Below, one piece after another: positions 1 through 6,674 of a stretch of 12,681 nucleotides of DNA. The translations under genes were made by a program, and so were the position numbers. The stretch spans positions 1 to 12,681 of the forward strand of contig JBJHCH010000111.1 in NCBI GenBank assembly GCA_050485905.1, written 5' to 3'. Numbering within the stretch: position 1 is the stretch's first letter; each line of letters starts with the position of its first letter. A model generated the notes under the pieces. The model ran no database searches and had not been told where the DNA came from. It saw only the letters and a program-made list of their open reading frames with translations. This DNA is from JAWLCA01 sp050485905 (lineage in GTDB: Bacteria; Pseudomonadota; Alphaproteobacteria; Rhodobacterales; Rhodobacteraceae).

Positions 1-307
1 ACGGGACCAGCGCACGGCTGTCAGACGGCGTGATCAGGATGCCGCTTACCCCAGAGGCGATGCAGCTCTCGATTGCCGCGATCTGGGTTTCGACGTCCCC
101 GTCGATGCGCCCCGCATGGGTTTGCAGAGCAATGCCATGCTCTGCCGCCGCTTCCATTGCGCCTTCACGCATCTTCACAAAGAACGGGTTGGTGTCGGTC
201 TTGGTGATCAGGCACGCGCCGGTTTCGGCGATGGCGGGGCTGGCCAACAGCGCCGTGCTGGCAACGGCACCCATTATCGAGAACTTCAGTCCGGTTTTCA
301 ATTTCAT
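1..307 (-). CDS. Sugar ABC transporter substrate-binding protein, FrcB/RbsB-like (5' part only)
   Basis: The N-terminal 102 residues of a periplasmic sugar-binding protein; the rest lies beyond the left edge. The start ATG (305-307 on the minus strand) follows an AGGGAGG ribosome site at good spacing. Residues 1-27 are a signal peptide (MKLKTG, hydrophobic core, ASPAIA cleavage region). The mature part opens with CLITKTDTNPFFVKMREGA, the first beta-strand and sugar-contact loop of the ribose/fructose-type binding fold. It continues with the IDGDVETQIAAIESCIASG helix and the GILITPSDS strand, all typical of this family. The protein would catch a sugar in the periplasm and pass it to an ABC permease encoded further left. 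The divergent ROK regulator gene and the FrcB-like opening make fructose or a related hexose a reasonable guess, but the substrate cannot be fixed from this fragment. Confidence 0.9.
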   Translation of the reverse strand, partial: MKLKTGLKFSIMGAVASTALLASPAIAETGACLITKTDTNPFFVKMREGAMEAAAEHGIALQTHAGRIDGDVETQIAAIESCIASGVSGILITPSDSRALVP

Positions 308-384
308 CTGCTTCCTCCCTGAGATGTATCCCACGGTCCGGAGTTAGGGTGCCTCTCACAGCACCGACCGTCCGCGATGAGCAG

Positions 385-413
385 AGAAAACAGCAGAATC
401 TGATTCCTGTCAA
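385..413 (-). promoter_or_regulatory. Candidate promoter for the sugar-binding protein gene
   Basis: On the minus strand a perfect -35 box TTGACA (408-413) is followed after 17 bases by TTTTCT (385-390), a weak -10 box. The spacing is ideal and the -35 overlaps the left arm of the outer inverted repeat at 409-442. An 11-base palindrome, GAATCTGATTC (396-406), lies in the spacer. This is a prediction from consensus matching only. Confidence 0.4.
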
Positions 414-442
414 TAAATAAATCACTTTTATTTAGTATTGAC
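409..442. promoter_or_regulatory. Inverted-repeat operator in the divergent control region, likely bound by the ROK regulator
   Basis: Two nested inverted repeats sit in the AT-rich centre of the 180-base divergent region. The inner one has perfect 8-base arms, TAAATAAA (414-421) and TTTATTTA (427-434), separated by 5 bases. The outer one has arms GTCAATA (409-415) and TATTGAC (436-442). ROK regulators such as NagC and Mlc bind sites with AT-rich symmetric half-sites of TTATTT/AAATAA type, which resembles the inner repeat. The outer arms coincide with the two opposed -35 boxes, so a protein bound here could block both promoters. Binding by the neighbouring ROK protein is inferred from position. 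Confidence 0.6.
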
Positions 443-466
443 GCCGCAGCCTCCTCTCGCAATCAT
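438..466 (+). promoter_or_regulatory. Candidate promoter for the ROK regulator gene
   Basis: TTGACG (438-443) and AATCAT (461-466) are separated by 17 bases on the plus strand, about 20 bases upstream of the ROK gene start at 488. The -35 box overlaps the right arm of the operator repeat, which would fit autoregulation. The -10 box matches only four of six consensus positions, so this is a modest prediction. Confidence 0.4.
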
Positions 467-487
467 GGCGACTGCGAAAGGTGACGC

Positions 488-1714
488 ATGAACGAAGATA
501 CCGGCCAGACCCAGATGCCGCAAGGAATGCGCGGATCCAACCAATCCGGCCTTCGGGCCTGGAACGAACGCCTGCTGTTCACGCTCTTGCATCGCCACGG
601 CGCCATGCCAAAGGCCGAGATCGCGCGCGTCACAGGGCTATCAGCGCAGACGGTGTCGGTCATCATCCGCGCGCTGGAACAGGATGGCTTCCTTGCGAAA
701 GGCGATCCCTTGCGCGGCCGGATCGGACAGCCATCGGTGCCGATGTCGCTCGCAGCGAACGGGGCCTATTTTCTGGGTCTCAAGATCGGGCGACGCTCCA
801 GCGAGATGATCCTGATCGATTTTCACGGCAAGATCCGCGACCGCAATTCGTTGCGCCACAACTGGCCTGAGCCGCGCGCCGCACGCGAGTTTTCCCTTAG
901 GGCCGCACATGCACTAATCCATCGCCTACCCGAGGCCGACCGGGCGCGGGTCGCGGGTCTGGGCATAGCGCAGCCGTTCCAGATCTGGGACTGGTCCGAA
1001 GCGATCGCCGCCCCGCCCGCGGTCATGGCGGGCTGGCGCGACTGCAATCTCTGTGCGGAACTCGGCGCGCATCTGCCGTTCCCTGTGCTTCTGCGCAACG
1101 ATGCCAGCGCCGCTTGCGGTGCGGAGCTGGTTTTCGGAGGCCAGGCGCTGCCGCGCGATTTCGTCTATTTCTACATTGGGTTCTTCATCGGCGGCGGCGT
1201 CGTTCTGAATGGGGCGCTGCACACCGGGGAAAGCGGCAACTCTGGCGCCCTGGGTTCGATGCCGGTGCGTGCGCCTGACGGCCGAACAGTCCAGCTAATC
1301 GAGCGCGCCTCGATCTATGGGCTTGAACAGAAATTGGTGGCCGAGGGGCTGGACCCAGACCTTCTGTGGACCGACCCGCAGCATTGGCCAATTCCCGAAC
1401 ACCTGATCGCCGGATGGATCGATACCGCGGCAGAGGCGATCGCGCAGGCAACCGTTGCCTGTCTGGCGGTGATCGACTTCAAGGCCGTCGTCATCGACGG
1501 CTGGTTCCCGCCCGCAATCCGCAAACGGTTGCTGGCTAGCTTTCAGGGCGCATTGGGGGAACAGAACCTTGCGGGATTGGACAGACCCGTCGCCATCGAG
1601 GGCAGTCTGGGCAGCGACGCCCGCGCGCTCGGCGCGGCGGCGCTGCCGCTCACAGATCGCTTCCTGATCTCGACCGACGCGGGCCTGGGCGCAGGTGCGC
1701 GGACGGGCGACTGA
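488..1714 (+). CDS. ROK-family transcriptional regulator (sugar-responsive repressor)
   Basis: A 408-residue protein of the NagC/XylR/Mlc class of ROK regulators. Residues about 24-86 form a winged helix-turn-helix (PKAEIARVTGLSAQTVSVII at 41-60, wing around GRIGQPSVP at 78-86). The rest is an actin-like sugar-kinase fold: a first phosphate-type strand around GLKIGRRSSEMILIDFHGKI (97-116), LLRNDASAACGAE (201-213) matching the conserved ND of ROK proteins, and GFFIGGGVVLNG (231-242). The CxCGxxGC zinc motif of ROK kinases and of Mlc/NagC is absent. With the N-terminal DNA-binding domain this argues for a regulator, not a kinase. The ATG is preceded by AAAGGTG. It is transcribed away from a sugar-binding protein gene and very probably controls that transporter and itself through the operator between them. 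The inducer is unknown; fructose or a derivative is a guess from the neighbour. Confidence 0.9.
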   Translation: MNEDTGQTQMPQGMRGSNQSGLRAWNERLLFTLLHRHGAMPKAEIARVTGLSAQTVSVIIRALEQDGFLAKGDPLRGRIGQPSVPMSLAANGAYFLGLKIGRRSSEMILIDFHGKIRDRNSLRHNWPEPRAAREFSLRAAHALIHRLPEADRARVAGLGIAQPFQIWDWSEAIAAPPAVMAGWRDCNLCAELGAHLPFPVLLRNDASAACGAELVFGGQALPRDFVYFYIGFFIGGGVVLNGALHTGESGNSGALGSMPVRAPDGRTVQLIERASIYGLEQKLVAEGLDPDLLWTDPQHWPIPEHLIAGWIDTAAEAIAQATVACLAVIDFKAVVIDGWFPPAIRKRLLASFQGALGEQNLAGLDRPVAIEGSLGSDARALGAAALPLTDRFLISTDAGLGAGARTGD

Positions 1715-1715
1715 T

Positions 1716-1730
1716 CCCGTGCTTCGCGGG
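1716..1730. terminator. Short GC hairpin between convergent ROK and eboF genes
   Basis: CCCGTG and CGCGGG can pair (six base pairs, one of them G-T) around a CTT loop, two bases after the ROK stop codon. Only 45 bases separate the two convergent stop codons, so a shared termination signal is expected here. No T-run follows on either strand, so factor-independent termination is doubtful. Confidence 0.25.
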
Positions 1731-1759
1731 TGCCAAGGCGCGCGGTCGAAAAGCCTGCG

Positions 1760-3145
1760 CTAGCCCACGCGCCCGAGGTCGAGATGACTCAAGATCAACT
1801 CCTTCACCGCAAGTGCCGCAACTGGGCAATCGGGAACAAGTGCCGCGTCAGAGCTGATGAAGACGGGGCCGTCGCGCGGGTCGTCGGTCAGTCTGCCGTG
1901 GCTACCCTTGACCAGCGTCGCATCCAGCGGGATCACGTCAAGCAGCGCGCGCAGGCCCAGCTTCCGCTTTGCCAGCCGCCAGCCGACTGCGAGCTTCGGG
2001 TTGCGGAAGGCGGGATCGACGAACAACTCCACCGGATCGAAACCGGGCTTGCGGTGGATCTCGACGGTGCGCGCATAGTCCGGGGCGCGGGCGTCATCTT
2101 CCCAATAGTAGTAGGTGAACCAAGCGTCGGCGCGGGAGATCGCGACAAGTTCCCCCGACCGTGGATGATCCAGCCCCATGCGCGCCTTGCCCTCGTCGTC
2201 CAGCACCTCCTCAACGCCATCGATCTCTTCGATGATTGCCTTGACGCGGGGAATATCTGCCGGGTCGGCAACATAGACATGGGCGATCTGGTGGTCGGCA
2301 ACGGCAAAGGCCCGGCATTGCGGCGGATCGAGATACTCACGGTCAAGCTCCACCCGAAGGCCCAGCAGTCCCGCGGCGCGCAGGTGACGGTTCAGGTGGA
2401 CCGGCGTGGTCACCGGCGTGATGCCATATTCCGAGAGCACGATCACCCGCGCCCCATCGGCGGTCGCGGCATCGATCAACTGACCGGCCACGGCATCGAC
2501 CTCGCGCAGGTCTTTTGCGATGTCGGGATGGTCGGGGCCGACTCGCTGAAGATTGTAGTCGAGATGCGGCAGGTAGACGAGGCTCAGCGTCGGCCGCCGC
2601 GTGGCACGGACATGCAGCGTCGCATCGGCGATCCACTGGGAGGAGGAGATATTGGTAGCCGGCCCCCAGAAGGTAAACAACGGGAAGCGGCCGAAGCGGT
2701 CGGTCAGCTCGTCGCGCAGGGATTGCGGCGTTGCGTAGCAATCGGGGATCTTGCGCCCGTCCGCCGGATACATCGGCCGGGGCGTCACGCCGATGTCGGC
2801 CGACGCGGCGATATTGTACCACCAGAACATGTTGGCGCAGGTGAAGCCCGGATCGCGCGCCTTTGCCGCGTCCCATACCCGCTCGCCCGAGACCAGCCGG
2901 TTCGACTGCCGCCAGAAGAGGATCTCGTAAAGTTCGCGGAACAACCAGCCGTTGGCGACAATCCCATGGTCGCGCGGCATGAGCCCCGTCAGCAGCGTCG
3001 TCTGGGCGGTGCAGGTCACAGCCGGCGTGACGGTCTGCAGGGGCTGCATCCCACCCCGGTCGGCCAGCCGCTTCAGGTTTGGCGTATCGGCACCAATCAT
3101 TCCCGGTGTCAGACCGACGATGTTCAGAACGACGGTTTCGCGCAT
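1760..3145 (-). CDS. eboF: EboF: alkaline phosphatase-superfamily phosphodiesterase/nucleotide pyrophosphatase-like protein
   Basis: A 461-residue protein of the type I phosphodiesterase/nucleotide pyrophosphatase fold. The start at 3145 is chosen because GGGGGGAGC directly precedes the ATG and MRETVVLNIVGLTPGMIG is the family's first strand; an in-frame ATG further upstream (3430) would run into eboD. TPNLKRLADRGG (21-32) and PAVTCTAQTTLLTGLMPRDH (41-60) align with the nucleophile region, T44 being the expected nucleophile. Several canonical metal ligands are replaced: the Asp of the first DG is V10, the His after D196 is Q200 (in LDYNLQRVG), and the DH pair is E239-Y240 (LSEYGI). H416 (GSHG) is kept. 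Activity may therefore be altered or lost; whether this is general for EboF needs an alignment. No signal peptide is seen, so the protein appears cytoplasmic. It is divergent from eboD across 200 bases. The substrate is unknown. Confidence 0.87.
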   Translation of the reverse strand: MRETVVLNIVGLTPGMIGADTPNLKRLADRGGMQPLQTVTPAVTCTAQTTLLTGLMPRDHGIVANGWLFRELYEILFWRQSNRLVSGERVWDAAKARDPGFTCANMFWWYNIAASADIGVTPRPMYPADGRKIPDCYATPQSLRDELTDRFGRFPLFTFWGPATNISSSQWIADATLHVRATRRPTLSLVYLPHLDYNLQRVGPDHPDIAKDLREVDAVAGQLIDAATADGARVIVLSEYGITPVTTPVHLNRHLRAAGLLGLRVELDREYLDPPQCRAFAVADHQIAHVYVADPADIPRVKAIIEEIDGVEEVLDDEGKARMGLDHPRSGELVAISRADAWFTYYYWEDDARAPDYARTVEIHRKPGFDPVELFVDPAFRNPKLAVGWRLAKRKLGLRALLDVIPLDATLVKGSHGRLTDDPRDGPVFISSDAALVPDCPVAALAVKELILSHLDLGRVG

Positions 3146-3345
3146 GCTCCCCCCAAGGCTGCAGGCAACCCTGGCCGCAATAGCGGATCGCAGATGGATC
3201 GACAACCGCGCCCGGCTGGCATGGTGCCAAGACCCTCTGGCGACCAGAAGATTAACATTGCTTGCATTTTCCCGGCAGCAGGGGCAGGTTTCCCCGAGGG
3301 CACCTGCGGACCGCGACTCGCGTCCCAGGTGGCGGGGGAGAAGCC
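3146..3345. promoter_or_regulatory. Divergent eboF/eboD control region
   Basis: This 200-base gap must hold the promoters for eboF (leftward) and the eboDECAB operon (rightward). The most AT-rich part is 3248-3270 (around TTAACATTGCTTGCATTTT). A -35-like TTAACA on the plus strand is at 3252-3257, but no good -10 box lies at proper spacing in either direction, so no promoter is called. An imperfect hairpin lies at 3284-3307: arms GCAGGT and ACCTGC with CCC/GGG pairing inside and a CGA loop. It sits in the presumed eboD leader, 38 bases before the start codon, and could be an operator or an RNA structure. No small gene is convincing here. Confidence 0.5.
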
Positions 3346-4557
3346 ATGACAGACGCACAGGGTCCTGCGCAGGCGCAGGGCATGGAACGCGGCCGGAACG
3401 CAAGCATCCTGCAGCGATTTTCCGTGACATACGAGTTTCCGGTTCACTTCACGCGCGACCTGTTCGATCCGGCGAATCCGGTCCTCGTCGACACGATGTG
3501 CCGGCAAGAGCGTGACCGCCGCCACCGCTGCATCGTTTTCGTGGACGACGGGGCGGCAGAGGCCACGCCCGGTCTGGTTGACAAAATCCTGCGCTATGCC
3601 GAGACGCATGCCGCCCATATCGATCTGGTCGCCCCGCCGGTGCAGATGCCCGGCGGTGAGCGGGTGAAGATCGACCTGCATTTCGTGGAGGATATGCAGC
3701 GCCGGGTGATCGAACATCACATCGACCGCCATTCCTACATCATCGCGGTCGGCGGCGGGGCGCTGCTGGATGCGGTTGGGCTGGTCGCGGCCACCACTCA
3801 TCGCGGGGTGCGGCACATTCGGGTGCCGACGACCGTTCTCAGCCAGAACGATTCCGGCGTGGGCGTGAAGAACGGGGTGAACCTCGCCGGTCAGAAGAAC
3901 ATGGTCGGCACCTTTGCGCCGCCCTTCGCGGTGCTGAACGATCTGGCGCTGATCGAGACCCTGCCGGAGCGCGAGAAGATCGCCGGCATGGCCGAGGCGG
4001 TGAAGGTCGCGCTGATCCGCGATGGCGACTTCTTCCGCTGGCTGGAGCACAATGCCGACGACCTGGCGCTGTTCCGGCCGGATGCCATGGCCTACATGAT
4101 CCGCCGCTGCGCCGAACTGCACATGCACCAGATCGCCCATGGTGGCGACCCGTTCGAAACCGGCAGCGCGCGCCCGCTCGACTACGGGCACTGGTCGGCG
4201 CACAAGCTGGAGGGGATGACCCGCCACCACCTGCGCCACGGCGAGGCGGTGGCGATCGGCATTGCGCTTGATGCGCGCTACTCGGTATCCGCCGGATTGC
4301 TGGAACCCGGCGCCGAGGATCGGATCGCCGTGCTGCTGGAACATCTGGGTTTCCGGCTGTGGCATTCGGCGCTGGAAATGAAGGGGGAGCGCGGCCTCGT
4401 GCTGCTGGAGGGCCTGCGCGAGTTCCAGGAGCATCTTGGGGGCGAGTTGACTGTCACGCTGCTGGAAGGCATCGGCCGCGGAATCGAAGTCCATGAAATC
4501 GACGCCGACCGCGTGCGCGAAGCGATCGGCTGGCTGAAGGCAAGGCAGGATCTCTGA
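3346..4557 (+). CDS. eboD: EboD: 3-dehydroquinate synthase-like sugar-phosphate cyclase
   Basis: A 403-residue member of the dehydroquinate synthase/sugar-phosphate cyclase superfamily (NAD-dependent cyclases of sugar phosphates). The ATG at 3346 follows GGGGGAGAAGCC; an in-frame ATG at 3262 has no ribosome site. Motifs in order: NAD-binding VGGGALLDAVG (135-145), PTTVLSQNDSGVGVKNGVN (161-179) in place of the PTT...DSSVGGKT-type loop, KNMVG (184-188), GMAEAVK (214-220), LDYGHWSAHKLE (278-289) and LRHGEAVAIG (296-305). The three expected metal ligands are all present: E217, H282 and H298. The lysines at 175, 184 and 220 match active-site positions. It therefore looks catalytically competent, but the PTT loop differs from housekeeping AroB, and its place as first gene of the ebo operon points to a specialised cyclase. 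The N-terminal 20 residues are extra and polar. The stop overlaps the eboE start by one base. Confidence 0.88.
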   Translation: MTDAQGPAQAQGMERGRNASILQRFSVTYEFPVHFTRDLFDPANPVLVDTMCRQERDRRHRCIVFVDDGAAEATPGLVDKILRYAETHAAHIDLVAPPVQMPGGERVKIDLHFVEDMQRRVIEHHIDRHSYIIAVGGGALLDAVGLVAATTHRGVRHIRVPTTVLSQNDSGVGVKNGVNLAGQKNMVGTFAPPFAVLNDLALIETLPEREKIAGMAEAVKVALIRDGDFFRWLEHNADDLALFRPDAMAYMIRRCAELHMHQIAHGGDPFETGSARPLDYGHWSAHKLEGMTRHHLRHGEAVAIGIALDARYSVSAGLLEPGAEDRIAVLLEHLGFRLWHSALEMKGERGLVLLEGLREFQEHLGGELTVTLLEGIGRGIEVHEIDADRVREAIGWLKARQDL

Positions 4558-5756
4558 TGCGCCTCGACCACCTGCCGGGTCAACCGGACCTGACCTATTG
4601 CACCAACATCCATGCGGGCGAAAGCTGGGCCGAGATCCGCGAAAGCCTTGCTCTGCACCTGCCGCCGATCAAGGCCGCCGTCGCGCCCGACCGACCCTTC
4701 GGCCTGGGCCTGCGGCTGTCCCGGATAGCCGCGGATGCGCTGTCGGCACCGGATACGCTTGACGAGTTCCGCGCCTTCCTGCGCGATCTGGACGTCTATG
4801 TCTTCACGATCAACGCCTTCCCCTACGGCCCGTTTCACGGCACGCGGGTAAAGGAAGAGGTCTATCTGCCAGACTGGACCACCGATGAGCGTCTGCGCTT
4901 CACCAACCTGTCGGCCGATCTGCTGGCCGCGCTGCTGCCCGAGGGAATGACCGGCAGCGTCAGCACCGTGCCGGGCTGCTTCAAGCCGCGCGCCGCAGCA
5001 CCGGGGGCGGTGGCGGCGATGGCCGCGCATTACGTCGATCACGCCGCCCATCTGGTCGATCTGGAACGGCGCACCGGCCGCCGGATCGCCCTGGCGGTGG
5101 AGCCGGAGCCGCTGTGCTTTCTGGAGACGATCGACGAAACGGTGGATTTCTTCACCCGCCACCTGTTCGGGGCCGAGGCGCAGGCGCGGCTGGCCGCGGC
5201 AACCGGGCTGTCGGAGCCCGAGGCCGAGGCTGCGCTGCGTCGGCATCTCGGGGTCTGCTACGATGTCTGCCATGCGGCGGTAGAGTTCGAGGATCCCGCC
5301 GGCAGCCTGCGGGCTCTTGCCGAGGCCGGGATCGCTGTGACGAAGCTGCAGCTCAGCGCCGCAATTCGCGTACCCGAGGTCGGCGCCGATACTGAATCGC
5401 TGCTGCGTCCCTTTGACGAGGGCGTCTATCTGCACCAGACGGTAGAGCGGCGGGACGGTACGCTCACCCGGCTGGTCGATCTGCCCGACGCATTTCGCCA
5501 CCTGCAGTCCGGCGCAGCGGGTGGCGAATGGCGGGTGCATTGCCATGTGCCGATCTTCCTGCCGGACCTCGGCCGGCTGGGCACCACTCAGGGCTTCCTG
5601 CTTGATGTGCTGGCGCTTTGCCGCGCCGGGCAGGTCTCGCCGCATCTGGAGGTGGAGACCTACACCTGGGACGTGCTGCCGCCGGAACATGCTGGCACCG
5701 ACAAGGCGGCGGCAATCGCGCGCGAACTGAACTGGGTGCTGGAACGGCTGCGATGA
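4557..5756 (+). CDS. eboE: EboE: metabolite traffic protein, xylose isomerase-like TIM barrel
   Basis: A 399-residue protein recognised as EboE, a member of the xylose isomerase/AP endonuclease-like TIM-barrel superfamily. It opens with LTYCTNIHAGESWAEI (12-27), followed by the strand GLGLRLS, then VFTINAFPYGPFHGTRVKEE (82-101) and VYLPDWTTDERLRFT (102-116), GSVSTVPGCFK (133-143), LAVEPEPLCFLE (179-190), CYDVCHAAVEFE (234-245), HCHVP (328-332) and LEVETYTWDVLP (364-375). Residues E182, D236, H239, H328 or H330, and E365 or E367 sit at the ends of strands where this fold binds a divalent metal. That assignment is by analogy. The substrate and reaction are unknown. No signal peptide or membrane segment is visible, so it should act in the cytoplasm. 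The ATG shares one base with the eboD stop (TGATG), and the end overlaps the eboC start by four bases (ATGA), so translation is probably coupled along the operon. Confidence 0.88.
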   Translation: MRLDHLPGQPDLTYCTNIHAGESWAEIRESLALHLPPIKAAVAPDRPFGLGLRLSRIAADALSAPDTLDEFRAFLRDLDVYVFTINAFPYGPFHGTRVKEEVYLPDWTTDERLRFTNLSADLLAALLPEGMTGSVSTVPGCFKPRAAAPGAVAAMAAHYVDHAAHLVDLERRTGRRIALAVEPEPLCFLETIDETVDFFTRHLFGAEAQARLAAATGLSEPEAEAALRRHLGVCYDVCHAAVEFEDPAGSLRALAEAGIAVTKLQLSAAIRVPEVGADTESLLRPFDEGVYLHQTVERRDGTLTRLVDLPDAFRHLQSGAAGGEWRVHCHVPIFLPDLGRLGTTQGFLLDVLALCRAGQVSPHLEVETYTWDVLPPEHAGTDKAAAIARELNWVLERLR

Positions 5757-6637
5757 ACGGGAACGGTAACGCGGTCAGGGCGGGGATCACGCCGCGGGTG
5801 CTGCTGGAACTGGGGCGGGTTTCGAACCTGCCGACGGTGTGGTCGAACGTTCTGGCAGGCGTGGTGCTGGCCGGCGGCTGGCTGGCGCCCTTCCCGCTGC
5901 TGACGGTGCTGCTGGCCGCCTCGGCGATGTATGTCGGCGGAATGTTCCTCAACGACGCCTTTGACGCCGAGATCGATGCCCGCGAACGGCCCGAGCGCCC
6001 GATCCCGAGCGGTCGGATCAGTCGCGGCACGGTCTATCTGCTGGGTTTCGCGCAACTCGGCCTCGGTGTCGTGCTGCTGGCAACGGTGAGTTGGGCAGCG
6101 GCGCTGGCCGGTTTGGCACTGGCCGCGGCGGTTGTCCTCTATGATGCGTGGCACAAGGGCAATCTGCTCAGCCCGCTGATCATGGGGCTATGCCGGGTGC
6201 TGGTCTATCTGGTTGCGGGCTATGCCGCGGTCGCCGCGCCCGCGGCGGCGCTGTTTCTCGGCGCGGGCGCGCTTCTGGCCTATCTGATCGGCCTGACCTA
6301 TGTGGCCAAGCAGGAGAACCTGAACGAGGTGCGCAACCTCTGGCCACTCGGCTTTCTGGCGCTCCCGTTCCTCTACGCCATGCCGGCGCTTGCCTCGGGC
6401 GTGCTGGCGGCGGCACTCTGGCTCGGGCTGTTGCTATGGATCGGATATGCGCTGAGCTTTGTCATGGGCAAAGGCCGACAGCGCAACGTCGGGCGCGCGG
6501 TGGTGTCGCTGATTGCGGGTATCGCGCTTCTTGATGCGCTTCTGATAGTCTGGCACGGCCAGCCGGGGCTGGCGATGATAGCCGTGACCTGCTTCGCGAT
6601 CACCCTTGCCGGTCAGCGCTGGATCAGCGGCACCTGA
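5753..6637 (+). CDS. eboC: EboC: UbiA-like integral membrane protein
   Basis: A 294-residue polytopic membrane protein of the UbiA prenyltransferase fold, with about nine hydrophobic segments from residue 25 to 290. The start at 5753 is chosen because it overlaps the eboE stop as ATGA, the usual form of coupled translation; longer in-frame starts would run deep into eboE. The first aspartate-rich motif is intact: NDAFDAEIDARERPERPIPS (67-86) carries N67, D68, D71, D75 and the following RP pairs. In place of the second DxxxD motif of true prenyltransferases the protein has TYVAKQENLNEVRN (182-195), which lacks the aspartates. Family knowledge marks EboC as UbiA-like and not as a proven prenyltransferase. 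A role in moving or anchoring the ebo metabolite at the inner membrane is inferred from ebo work in cyanobacteria. It is the only membrane protein of the cluster. Confidence 0.9.
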   Translation: MNGNGNAVRAGITPRVLLELGRVSNLPTVWSNVLAGVVLAGGWLAPFPLLTVLLAASAMYVGGMFLNDAFDAEIDARERPERPIPSGRISRGTVYLLGFAQLGLGVVLLATVSWAAALAGLALAAAVVLYDAWHKGNLLSPLIMGLCRVLVYLVAGYAAVAAPAAALFLGAGALLAYLIGLTYVAKQENLNEVRNLWPLGFLALPFLYAMPALASGVLAAALWLGLLLWIGYALSFVMGKGRQRNVGRAVVSLIAGIALLDALLIVWHGQPGLAMIAVTCFAITLAGQRWISGT

Positions 6638-6674
6638 TGGCCACATCGCAGACGGAGGCATGAACGGGCGATGA
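6637..6674 (+). other. Chain of two overlapping mini-ORFs linking eboC and eboA
   Basis: The gap between eboC and eboA is bridged by two tiny reading frames. An ATG at 6637 shares its A with the eboC stop (TGATG) and reads eight codons, MATSQTEA, to a TGA at 6661-6663. That stop overlaps an ATG at 6660 (ATGA), which reads four codons, MNGR, to a TGA at 6672-6674. That stop in turn overlaps the eboA start at 6671 (ATGA). The GGAGG at 6654-6658 is 12 bases from the eboA ATG and one base from the 6660 ATG. Ribosomes could pass from eboC to eboA by repeated termination and restart; chance is also possible. Confidence 0.35.

Noticed and set aside
3262..3345. Longer N terminus for EboD from an upstream ATG
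   Set aside because: No ribosome site at 3262, and the extra 28 residues are low-complexity and encoded by the leader hairpin region. GGGGGAG fits the ATG at 3346.
1730..3349. 539-codon open frame on the plus strand opposite eboF
   Set aside because: It mirrors eboF in a high-GC gene, has no family motif or ribosome site, and is rich in odd Arg/Gly/Gln runs. The opposite strand has clear EboF motifs.
3124..4494. 456-codon minus-strand frame opposite eboD
   Set aside because: Shadow of eboD; composition is unlike a real protein and no motif is visible.
3346..4557. EboD as the housekeeping 3-dehydroquinate synthase AroB
   Set aside because: The substrate loop differs from AroB, there is no shikimate kinase neighbour, and it is translationally coupled to eboE.
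6637..6670. MATSQTEA frame as a frameshifted true N terminus of EboA
   Set aside because: EboA already starts with a plausible N terminus at 6671, and joining the frames would need two shifts across two stop codons. The mini-ORF reading is simpler.
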